This document shows positions 1 through 6,250 of a stretch of 8,095 bases of DNA, in pieces. Each line of letters starts with the position of its first letter. The first letter of the stretch is position 1. The translations under genes were made by a program, and so were the position numbers. The stretch comes from CAYRLZ01 sp964425275 (GTDB taxonomy: Bacteria > Hydrothermota > Tepidihabitantia > Tepidihabitantales > JBDRVQ01). The notes under the pieces were generated by a model. The model was not told where the DNA came from. It ran no database searches and saw only the letters and a list, made by a program, of their open reading frames with translations. The stretch spans positions 1-8,095 of the forward strand of contig CAYRLZ010000069.1 in NCBI GenBank assembly GCA_964425275.1, given 5' to 3'.

Positions 1-689
1 GTAAAATTCATCTTAAGGAGATTGGAGTAGTCGGTTGCTAAACTTATGCCTCTGGTCAAGGCATCCTCATTTGACCTCAGACCCTTTGTCTTCTCCTGAT
101 GGAGTGAAAAGAGAAATCCGTATCTATCTTTAAGGTTAAACCCCAAGAGAAGGGACAGGTTTGATGTCCGAAAAGAACCGTAGAGAAGCCTCAAGGAAGA
201 AGTTAATCTTTCTGGTTTAAGGCCTTTGGGCGATTTAGTGATAAGGTTTAAGACCCCACCCAAGGCATTTGCCCCATAAATACTGGAAGATGCGCCCTTC
301 ACCACCTCAATTCTCTCTATGTTATGAGTGGGAATTAAACCAAGGTCGCAAATGCCGGTGGTTGGTGAGTAAAGGGGAAAACCATCAAGTAGAACCAAGA
401 CCTGTTGACTGGATGAACCAAAAAGGGATAGAGAAGTAAGACCTTTAAGAAAGGAATAACTTCGGATATCAACTCCTTCTTTAAGGAGGATGTTGGAAAA
501 GTCGCCAAAGGTCTTTAAGGAAATAAGGTCTTCTAAAACAATGGCGGTTGCTACCGATAGTTTCTCAAGAGAGGAGGTAACCCGAGAGGCAGTAACAAAG
601 ATTGTATCAACCTGATAGATTTGGGCAAAGATAAATATTGGGGCGAGACTGCACGCAAAATAAAAGGTCTTTATTTTTGTAAAAGACAT
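1..689 (-). CDS. TonB-dependent receptor, BtuB-like (cobalamin uptake), N-terminal part
   Basis: Outer-membrane receptor that takes up its ligand using TonB energy; the gene runs off the window edge, leaving 229 codons. Translating the minus strand gives a signal peptide (residues 1-22, cut after FIFA), a TonB box DTIFVTA (28-34) very like that of BtuB, and a plug domain with VLVLLDGFPLYS (97-108), IERIEVVKGASSSIYGANAL (124-143) and GGVLNLITK (144-152). The first strands of the barrel follow. Two in-frame ATGs lie at 692 and 689. The second is chosen because GGAGG (694-698) then sits 4 nt upstream, the spacing of the other genes here, whereas the first leaves only 1 nt. Cobalamin as ligand is inferred from the riboswitch in its leader plus the BtuB-like TonB box; other corrinoids are possible. 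The barrel C-terminus and any btuFCD genes would lie left of the window. Confidence 0.93.
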   Translation of the reverse strand, partial: MSFTKIKTFYFACSLAPIFIFAQIYQVDTIFVTASRVTSSLEKLSVATAIVLEDLISLKTFGDFSNILLKEGVDIRSYSFLKGLTSLSLFGSSSQQVLVLLDGFPLYSPTTGICDLGLIPTHNIERIEVVKGASSSIYGANALGGVLNLITKSPKGLKPERLTSSLRLLYGSFRTSNLSLLLGFNLKDRYGFLFSLHQEKTKGLRSNEDALTRGISLATDYSNLLKMNF

Positions 690-690
690 C

Positions 691-723
691 ATTCCTCCTT
701 TCCTCGCCAAGAGGAATTAAGAG
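691..723 (-). promoter_or_regulatory. Riboswitch expression platform that can mask the receptor ribosome site
   Basis: Between aptamer and start codon the RNA segment AUUCCUC (717-711) has two possible partners. It can pair with GAGGAA (705-700), a 6-bp hairpin with loop UUGGC. It can also pair with GAGGAAU (697-691), a 7-bp pairing that covers most of the Shine-Dalgarno AGGAGG (699-694). The loop UGGC (709-706) is complementary to GCCA (792-789) in the aptamer arm L5, the place where class-I cobalamin riboswitches form a kissing loop. There is no U-run, so control of translation start is more likely than termination. The pairings are read from sequence; which one is the OFF state is inference. 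Confidence 0.7.
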
Positions 724-907
724 GGTGATAAAGAGGTCTCCTGGCTTACGGGTCAACCTACTCTCCCCGCCTTCCCAGCAAAAGCCAGTGGCAAAGTAGG
801 GATTTCGTCGCCGCTCACAGTGGGCAGGACCGCGAGAGATTTTCACTCTCTTCCCTGATCCGTCCGCCGGTAGCAGACGGACTCCCATTTTTGGGACCTT
901 TATCACC
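724..907 (-). ncRNA. Cobalamin riboswitch aptamer
   Basis: RNA element that binds adenosylcobalamin or a related corrinoid and controls the receptor gene downstream. Read on the minus strand, the ends pair as a long P1: GGTGATAAAGGTC (895-907) with GACCTCTTTATCACC (724-738), leaving one 2-nt bulge. Conserved blocks appear in the expected order: AGGGAA, then the hairpin GAGAGTGAAAATCTCTC (834-850), then GCGGTCCTGCCCACTGTGA (815-833), then the GCCACTGG/CTGGGAAGGC arm (L5, about 767-792), and finally the B12 box AGCCAGGAGACCTCT (732-746). These match the class-I cobalamin family. The aptamer starts within a few bases of the predicted transcription start. An open frame covering part of it (607-918, -) is not a gene. 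Confidence 0.96.
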
Positions 908-916
908 ATAACTTCC

Positions 917-944
917 ATTATAACAAAACAAAACTATTAGTCAA
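917..944 (-). promoter_or_regulatory. Sigma-70-type promoter of the riboswitch/receptor gene
   Basis: On the minus strand the -35 box TTGACT (944-939) is followed, after 16 bp, by a perfect -10 box TATAAT (922-917). A TG one base upstream of the -10 (TGTTATAAT) makes it an extended -10. Transcription should start near 910, directly at the 5' side of the riboswitch P1 stem, which supports the call. Confidence 0.85.
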
Positions 945-969
945 GACCCATTTTTTCATAACCTTAAAC

Positions 970-997
970 TTGACAACTACCGAAATTCTGATATTCT
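970..997 (+). promoter_or_regulatory. Divergent promoter of the barrel/lipoprotein operon
   Basis: A perfect -35 TTGACA (970-975) stands 16 bp upstream of TATTCT (992-997, 4 of 6 matches). TG at 989-990 again makes an extended -10, the same design as the receptor promoter on the other strand. The two -35 boxes are 25 bp apart, back to back. The expected start near 1004 gives a leader of only about 13 nt before the ATG, with AGGAGGG at 1007-1013. Confidence 0.65.
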
Positions 998-1016
998 TAA
1001 AATTTTAGGAGGGATT

Positions 1017-2660
1017 ATGCGATACATATTCGCTTTATTAACGTTATGGCAATTCGTATTTAGTTTTACAGCAAACTCTTTTCGGTATCGGGCGACCGCC
1101 GGTCTCTTTACCGATGACTTTGATTTAATCCTTAACCCGGCCCGTATCCCGGAGGTGAAAGGAAATCGCCTCTTCACCAATCTCGCCAATCTCATTTCTC
1201 AAGATGAAGAAGTTGTTAGCAACACCTCGGAGAATACATTTCTCATTGGCGCCTCATCTGATTACCTCAAATTTCTCTATCCGGCTTTTATTCTTTCCCT
1301 CTCTTCGTATCAGTTGCCCCTGATGACTAATCTGACCGACCGTCAGGGAAGGCCAATTTTTGGCGAAGGAAGAGAAATAAGGACCGAATGGATTGATGAA
1401 GATAATAATGGCTCCTATGATTATAAGGTCGTCCAGTCTCTTTCCGAGAAGGCTTATCGGAGCGGAAAGGAAAATCACGGCTATTTAGGATTAGGGAAAA
1501 ACCTGGGCGCTCTTTATTTCGGCATCGGTTATTTCCGTAATTACCAGGATTCCTCAAGGCAGGAGCCAGTGGATAACTTCACTTTCTCCCGAACTGAATC
1601 CAGTTTAGTCAGTGCCTCTTTCACTTATGCCGAGACCGCTCAATTTAGCGGGATAAGAAAGGGAGAAAATATTAGGGAAACCTTCTTGCTTTCTTCTCAA
1701 TTCCGCAATGATTACCTCACCTTCGGTCTTAATATTGGTCTTCTGCCGGTGAGGATAAAGGAATCTTATAACCTGACGGGCGAAAGCCTTCGGTTCCGCT
1801 CAGCCGCGGATTTTGACCGTATCTTCAAAACATCTACCACTGACCTCCCCTATCAAGGAGTAAGTTGCCCAATAAACCTTTATTTCTTCGCCCGAAGAGA
1901 GAGGGATGTGGGTATAACCGGTTATGAGGGAAAGTATTATTTCTCTTATCTTATGGAGGACCTTAACCTAAAAGATGGGAAAATTCTCTCCTCTGATTCT
2001 TCCTCTATCAGTTTCAATCCTGGAAAGTTTTGGAAACGAGATACCACCTATGAGAAAGAATCGGGGAAGATAAAGCAAAATAACCTTTATTTAGCTACCC
2101 ATCAACTCTTCTTCCCGACCAAGGTCTTTTCCTTAGGAATTGGCCTGCGACTTTTCTTTAATAGTTTCTTTGATTCCTCTTCTTCTCTAATCCGCCACTT
2201 TACCTACACCGTCTTTGATAATGGCGATTCGCTCCAAAATCGGAGTGATAGCACTGTGGAAAAGAGATTTGAGGAAGGTAGTTATGAGAAGACGACCGGA
2301 AGAACTTATTCTATCTCTTTCCCTTGCGCCTTTGAATACCGAATAACAAACTGGCTTGTCTTGCGACTTGGTTCGGTTTACACTTGGTCAATCGTGGACC
2401 GCTCAACGGTCGGTAAGTTGACTCTCTTTTCGCCGGAAAAGAGTGTCGTCACCTATGGCGACGGCACAAAACAGGAATTTGTGGTCTGGGGCGAAAAGAA
2501 GGAAGGGACAAAGGAAGAATATAAGAGGCAAATCAATACTACCACATTCTCTTATGGCATCGGGATAACCCCCAAAGAATTTATCTCACTTGACCTGACC
2601 GGCTTCCATAGGTTGAATGAATTAGATAACTGGAAGATTTCGGTCATCTTCAAATTTTAG
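1017..2660 (+). CDS. Uncharacterised outer-membrane beta-barrel protein
   Basis: A 547-residue secreted protein, probably an outer-membrane beta-barrel. It opens with a signal peptide (residues 1 to about 19-21: basic MRY, then a hydrophobic stretch with FVFSFTA). A short ILNPARIPE stretch (38-46) recalls the NPA motif near the N-terminus of many barrel proteins. The rest alternates short aromatic-rich strands with charged loops and ends in KISVIFKF, a typical C-terminal beta-signal with a final Phe for insertion by the Bam machinery. The start is supported by AGGAGGG 3 nt upstream. It is the first gene of a unit with the lipoprotein 9 bp downstream and is divergent from the cobalamin receptor. 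I do not recognise the family. A passive channel, a surface assembly protein, or a partner of the lipoprotein are all possible. Confidence 0.85.
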   Translation: MRYIFALLTLWQFVFSFTANSFRYRATAGLFTDDFDLILNPARIPEVKGNRLFTNLANLISQDEEVVSNTSENTFLIGASSDYLKFLYPAFILSLSSYQLPLMTNLTDRQGRPIFGEGREIRTEWIDEDNNGSYDYKVVQSLSEKAYRSGKENHGYLGLGKNLGALYFGIGYFRNYQDSSRQEPVDNFTFSRTESSLVSASFTYAETAQFSGIRKGENIRETFLLSSQFRNDYLTFGLNIGLLPVRIKESYNLTGESLRFRSAADFDRIFKTSTTDLPYQGVSCPINLYFFARRERDVGITGYEGKYYFSYLMEDLNLKDGKILSSDSSSISFNPGKFWKRDTTYEKESGKIKQNNLYLATHQLFFPTKVFSLGIGLRLFFNSFFDSSSSLIRHFTYTVFDNGDSLQNRSDSTVEKRFEEGSYEKTTGRTYSISFPCAFEYRITNWLVLRLGSVYTWSIVDRSTVGKLTLFSPEKSVVTYGDGTKQEFVVWGEKKEGTKEEYKRQINTTTFSYGIGITPKEFISLDLTGFHRLNELDNWKISVIFKF

Positions 2661-2664
2661 GAGG
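2659..2664 (+). promoter_or_regulatory. Ribosome binding site overlapping the upstream stop codon
   Basis: AGGAGG begins at the second base of the TAG stop (2658-2660) of the barrel gene and lies 5 nt upstream of the lipoprotein ATG (2670). This arrangement points to co-transcription and probably coupled translation of the two genes. It also fixes the lipoprotein start. Confidence 0.8.
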
Positions 2665-2669
2665 GAAAG

Positions 2670-3902
2670 ATGCAATCAAAACTTCCAAACTTCCAAAGTT
2701 CAGAAGTTCAGAAGTTATTAGCTTGGCTTCTGCTTGCCTCGTGCTTATTTGTTATGTGCAAGAAGGTCGATAATCCCTTAGAGGTTGACACCGATTTACC
2801 GGCTCGTTTCGGCAGTTCTAATCTATTTCAGGTGATTGCCACTTATCCAACCAATCGCGCCCTTTTAGTTGATGAAGATAATTCTCTCCCGGGGATTCAG
2901 GCAACGGTCATTATCACCTTTAGTGACTATTTAGATGAGAAAACGATTAAGGATGGATTCTCAATTTTTAATACGACGACATCTTCGCCTTTTTTCGCCG
3001 ACACCTTCTATTACTCAGGCCTTGCCCGAAAGTTATATATCAAGTCTTCTAACTGGACACCTTCCTCGGCATTTCTTTTGACCTTAAAATCGGATAAGAT
3101 AAAGAATCGGTTTGGTGCGGCTCTGGATGGTGACGGTGATGGTAAAGAAGATGGGGCACCTTTTGATAATAAACTCCTGACATTTTATACTACGGGTTCG
3201 TCTCCGGATAGTTGCCCGGACATCACCGCTCCGCGGGTGGTCTCAATTTCTCCGGATACCCAGCGGATTAGAAGTCGTATGCCTAATATCAACATCACCT
3301 TTAATAAACGGATGGATACCCTAACCTTCAATGATATAAATGTCAAACTCCTGGATGCGACCGGTTCATCAATACCAATAACGATTATGAGAGGTCTTAC
3401 CTCGGTCTCTTTTCAGCCCCATGATTCTTTATTGTGGGATAGGGTCTTTACGGTCAAACTCATCTCCGAGGGGATAAAGGCTGAGAGTATTAAGGGAACT
3501 ATCTCCTATCTAAGGAAATTGGACGGTAATTTTGATGGTCCGTCCGCAACCGAACCGGACTTCTCCTTCTATTTCCTCTTAGATTCTATTGCCCCACCGA
3601 CGGTAGCCAATTTGACCCGAGGGCAAAATAACTTCCTGATTGAATTCTCAACCCTTATGGATGAGCGATCACTCACAGATGATAATGTAAAGGGCTTTGA
3701 TGATAAAGGATACAATCCGGGGAGAATAGTTCTTAGGACCGAGAATAACCGAACGAAATTGGAGTATTACTTCACCCGACCAGTAGAAGGAAGGATTAAG
3801 GTTCTTGTCTTGCGCAGTGTGAAGTCTAATAAAGGACGGAATCTGGATGTGAACGGCAATGGCATCGGTGGCGAAATCTTTGACGACTACTGGAATCGAT
3901 AA
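2670..3902 (+). CDS. Lipoprotein with three Ig-like (Big_5/SbsA-type) modules
   Basis: A 410-residue exported protein, probably a lipoprotein. A hydrophobic segment (residues 16-29) contains LLASC, giving a lipobox with Cys25; Cys30 (FVMC) is a poorer alternative. Three modules follow, each resembling SbsA/Big_5 Ig-like domains: about 45-175 (ATVIITFSDYLDEKTI...LTFYTT), 190-300 (NINITFNKRMDTLTFNDINV...FSFYF) and 305-410 (FLIEFSTLMDERSLTDDNV). Each carries an Asp/Gly/Asn-rich loop near its end: DGDGDGKED (153-161), DGNFDG (285-290) and DVNGNG (393-398). Such loops may bind Ca2+, which is inference. It is the second gene of the unit with the barrel protein, so a structural or ligand-binding partner at the outer membrane is likely. 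The hydrophilic N-terminal residues, about 4-16, are encoded by a short palindromic repeat, which is unusual. Confidence 0.85.
   Translation: MQSKLPNFQSSEVQKLLAWLLLASCLFVMCKKVDNPLEVDTDLPARFGSSNLFQVIATYPTNRALLVDEDNSLPGIQATVIITFSDYLDEKTIKDGFSIFNTTTSSPFFADTFYYSGLARKLYIKSSNWTPSSAFLLTLKSDKIKNRFGAALDGDGDGKEDGAPFDNKLLTFYTTGSSPDSCPDITAPRVVSISPDTQRIRSRMPNINITFNKRMDTLTFNDINVKLLDATGSSIPITIMRGLTSVSFQPHDSLLWDRVFTVKLISEGIKAESIKGTISYLRKLDGNFDGPSATEPDFSFYFLLDSIAPPTVANLTRGQNNFLIEFSTLMDERSLTDDNVKGFDDKGYNPGRIVLRTENNRTKLEYYFTRPVEGRIKVLVLRSVKSNKGRNLDVNGNGIGGEIFDDYWNR
2680..2716. repeat. Short palindromic repeat inside the lipoprotein start region
   Basis: Two arms built from direct repeats face each other. AACTTC occurs at 2680-2685 and 2688-2693; its complement GAAGTT occurs at 2703-2708 and 2711-2716. 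They fold as 6 bp, a 2x2 internal loop, 6 bp and a 9-base loop. The direct units are ACTTCCAA and AGTTCAGA, each present twice. It lies in frame and encodes about residues 4-16 of the lipoprotein, just ahead of the hydrophobic segment. It looks like a dispersed intergenic-type repeat that has become coding; other copies cannot be seen in this window. Confidence 0.7.
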
Positions 3903-3909
3903 TATAACC

Positions 3910-3961
3910 GGGAGTAGGGAGTAGTTGACGCAATGAAAAAATTATTCCCTACTCCCTTTTT
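3910..3961 (+). terminator. Inverted repeat with T-run, probable operon terminator
   Basis: GGGAGTAGGGA (3910-3920) pairs perfectly over 11 bp with TCCCTACTCCC (3946-3956), followed by five T (3957-3961). It lies 7 bp after the lipoprotein stop, as expected of a rho-independent terminator. The loop is 25 nt, longer than usual. The stem is made of GGGAGTA heptamers (GGGAGTAGGGAGTAG from 3910), which suggests that a dispersed heptamer repeat has been used as terminator. Confidence 0.6.
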
Positions 3962-3983
3962 AGAAAAGAAATAAAGATGATGA

Positions 3984-4095
3984 AACCACAGATTTCACAG
4001 ATTGACACAAGATTAAAAAAGGAAAAATCTGGTGAAAATCTCGTGTTAATCTTGTGGTTGAAATATTTGTTTTTATCTGTGATTTCGTGTTTTCT
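3984..4095. repeat. Long imperfect palindromic (MITE-like) repeat upstream of hppA
   Basis: The left arm 3984-4014 and right arm 4026-4059 form a long imperfect hairpin. Pairs include AACCACA (3984-3990) with TGTGGTT (4053-4059), GATT (3991-3994) with AATC (4048-4051), CAC with GTG (3996-3998/4043-4045), AGATT (3999-4003) with AATCT (4037-4041), CAC with GTG (4006-4008/4032-4034) and AGATT (4010-4014) with AATCT (4026-4030). The loop is A-rich (4015-4025). A degenerate further piece resembling the right arm (ATCTGTGATTTCGTG, 4075-4089) reaches the hppA start. No transposase is present. The CACAGATT-type wording is known from dispersed non-autonomous repeats in other bacteria (general knowledge, not searched). 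Confidence 0.75.
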
Positions 4096-6195
4096 ATGAG
4101 TTTAATTTTTATCTGCCCTTTAAGTTCCATCCTTGCCTTGCTCTTTGCCCTCTTTTTTGCCCTCCGGATATTGAAGAAGGACGAAGGGACAGCGGAGATG
4201 AAACGGATTGCCGCGGCGATAAAAGAGGGGGCGCAGGCTTATTTGAAACAGCAGTATCGTGTGGTTAGCATCTATTTCATCTTTCTCTTCATTGTTCTTA
4301 TTCTTCTGGCTTTACAGGGTTTATTACCAATATTTGTTCCTTTTGCCTTTATCACCGGCGGCTTCTTCTCCGGGCTCTGTGGTTATCTTGGGATGTCCAT
4401 CGGGGTAAGGTCCGGCGCGCGGACCGCCAATGCCTGCCGCTCTTCTTTGAACGCCGGTTTGCGCCTTGCCTTCTTCTCAGGGATGGTGATGGGACTGATT
4501 GTTGTTGGGTTTGCCCTCTTAGACTTATTTGTCTGGTATTCGGTGTTGAATTATGTCTATCGGGGACTGGCGATTGGAGAACGGTTAGAAAAGATTGTCT
4601 CCACGATGCTCGGCTTTGGTATTGGTGCCTCTTCTCAGGCGCTTTTTGCTCGGGTCGGTGGTGGGATATTCACCAAGGCAGCGGATGTTGGTGCCGATTT
4701 GGTCGGCAAGGTAGAGGCAGGGATTCCTGAGGATGACCCAAGAAATCCCGCGGTGATTGCCGATAATGTTGGCGATAATGTCGGTGATATTACCGGGATG
4801 GGTGCTGACTTATACGAGTCCTATGTCGGTTCAATTGTGGCAACGATGGCTTTATCCGTGGCCGCTGGTTTAGGCGAGAGGGGGGTTCTCCTACCATTAG
4901 TGATTGCTAGCCTAGGGACTATCTCATCAATCATCGGTAACTTCTTCATCCAAACCAAAGAAGAGGCAACCCAAGGTGCGCTTTTGATGGCTTTAAGAAA
5001 AGGGATATATGGGACAACGATTTTGGTTATAATCGCTTCTTTCTTTTTAGTGCGGGCAATCTTAGGGGCGAAATATTTCCCGGTATATTGGGGATTGTTA
5101 GCCGGTGCCTTGGCTGGTGTCTTAATTGGTTTCTTCACCGAATATTTCACCTCCGATGCCTATTCACCAACCCGGGGTATCTCTTATGCGGCAAAGGCCT
5201 CAACGGCCACGGTAATCATTGAGGGGCTTTCGGTTGGTATGTTCTCAACCTTATTGCCGGTGATTACGGTGGCGGCGGCAATTACGATTGGCTTTTATTT
5301 AGCCGGTGGCGCCCATAACTTAAATCTTGGTCTCTATTCAATTGGGCTATCAGCCGTGGGTATGCTCTCAACCCTGGGGATAACATTAGCCAGTGATGCC
5401 TATGGTCCGGTTGCAGATAATGCTGGGGGCAATGCCGAGATGGCGAATCTTGGTTCCTATGTCCGAGAAAGGACTGATGCCCTTGATGCCCTGGGCAATA
5501 CAACCGCTGCCACCGGTAAGGGATTTGCCATTGGGGCAGCCGCGCTTACCGCTTTAGCCCTAATCGCTGCCTATCGGGATGAAATAAGAATTGTAAGTAA
5601 GGGTTTGCGCGAGGTTAACTTAAACCTCTTAGATGCCCGACTATTTACCGGGGTAATTATCGGGGCGATGCTGCCTTTTGTCTTCGCCTCCTTCATAATG
5701 CGGGCAATCGGTCGGACCGCTGGTTTGATTGTGGAAGAGGTGCGGCGGCAATTTCGGGAGATTAAAGGGCTTCTCGCCGGCGACCCGCAGGCTAAGGCGG
5801 ACTATGGTCGGGTGGTTCGCATCTGCACCGCCGGGGCACAGAAGGAGATGGTTCTACCGGCGCTTCTGGCAATAATTGCCCCGATTGGCATTGGCTTAAT
5901 TCTGAGTATTGAAGGAGTGGTTGGACTATTGACCGGTGCCTTAACTGGTGGTTTTGCCTGTGCGGTAATGATGGCCAACTCTGGAGCGGCCTGGGATAAT
6001 GCCAAGAAATATATTGAGAAAGGGAATTTAGGCGGCAAGGGTTCAGAGGTTCACAAGGCGGCGGTGGTCGGTGATACAGTTGGTGACCCCTTAAAAGATG
6101 CGGCTGGTCCTTCTTTAAACATCCTAATAAAATTGATGTCAATGGTCTCAATTGTCTTCTTAGGCTTCATCCTGAGGTTCGCTTTATTGAAGTAA
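4096..6195 (+). CDS. hppA: Membrane-bound K+-dependent pyrophosphatase, probably Na+-pumping
   Basis: Integral-membrane enzyme (699 residues from ATG 4096, about 16 helices) that hydrolyses cytoplasmic pyrophosphate and pumps Na+ and/or H+ outward. Family motifs are intact: DVGADLVGKVE (197-207), DNVGDNVGD (223-231), DNAGGNAEM (441-449), WDNAKKYIE (633-641) and GDTVGDPLKDAAGPSLN (659-675), including the Asp/Lys residues that hold Mg-PPi. GNTTAATGKG (467-476) has Ala471 and Gly474 where K+-independent enzymes carry Lys and Thr, so K+ dependence is predicted. Glu241 in LYESYVG occupies the position of the Na+-type gate glutamate, favouring Na+ transport. A GTG at 4054 would add 14 residues, but these are encoded by the palindromic repeat and do not fit the family. 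No Shine-Dalgarno is visible before either start, and no convincing promoter was found. Confidence 0.95.
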   Translation: MSLIFICPLSSILALLFALFFALRILKKDEGTAEMKRIAAAIKEGAQAYLKQQYRVVSIYFIFLFIVLILLALQGLLPIFVPFAFITGGFFSGLCGYLGMSIGVRSGARTANACRSSLNAGLRLAFFSGMVMGLIVVGFALLDLFVWYSVLNYVYRGLAIGERLEKIVSTMLGFGIGASSQALFARVGGGIFTKAADVGADLVGKVEAGIPEDDPRNPAVIADNVGDNVGDITGMGADLYESYVGSIVATMALSVAAGLGERGVLLPLVIASLGTISSIIGNFFIQTKEEATQGALLMALRKGIYGTTILVIIASFFLVRAILGAKYFPVYWGLLAGALAGVLIGFFTEYFTSDAYSPTRGISYAAKASTATVIIEGLSVGMFSTLLPVITVAAAITIGFYLAGGAHNLNLGLYSIGLSAVGMLSTLGITLASDAYGPVADNAGGNAEMANLGSYVRERTDALDALGNTTAATGKGFAIGAAALTALALIAAYRDEIRIVSKGLREVNLNLLDARLFTGVIIGAMLPFVFASFIMRAIGRTAGLIVEEVRRQFREIKGLLAGDPQAKADYGRVVRICTAGAQKEMVLPALLAIIAPIGIGLILSIEGVVGLLTGALTGGFACAVMMANSGAAWDNAKKYIEKGNLGGKGSEVHKAAVVGDTVGDPLKDAAGPSLNILIKLMSMVSIVFLGFILRFALLK

Positions 6196-6220
6196 GGGAG
6201 CCCACCTGGCGTGCCCTTTT
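6196..6220 (+). terminator. Probable hppA terminator
   Basis: Directly after the hppA stop, GGG-A-GCC (6196-6202) can pair with GGC-GTG-CCC (6208-6216), with a 1x3 internal loop and the 5-base loop CACCT, followed by TTTT (6217-6220). The stem has six G-C pairs. The stem is short and interrupted, so confidence is moderate. The converging gene on the other strand ends 30 bp away. Confidence 0.45.
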
Positions 6221-6250
6221 AACCGTTGATAAAAGAAAGCCAACTGGATT

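Noticed and set aside
607..918. 103-codon open frame on the minus strand
   Set aside because: It spans the cobalamin riboswitch and the start of the receptor in another frame; the RNA motifs explain the sequence.
977..1557. Minus-strand open frames at 977-1195, 1254-1478 and 1327-1557
   Set aside because: They run antisense to the barrel gene, have no ribosome sites, and their basic, low-complexity products look like shadows.
4002..4030. TTGACA inside the palindromic repeat as an hppA promoter
   Set aside because: No acceptable -10 lies 16-18 bp downstream (best is AAATCT, two matches).
4054..4095. GTG start adding 14 residues to the pyrophosphatase
   Set aside because: The extension is encoded by the palindromic repeat, lacks a Shine-Dalgarno, and the family normally starts close to the ATG at 4096.
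4821..6151. Minus-strand open frames at 4821-5150, 5282-5503, 5792-6151 and 5802-6038
   Set aside because: All lie antisense to hppA, whose family motifs are intact in the real frame; products are Pro/His-rich shadow sequence.
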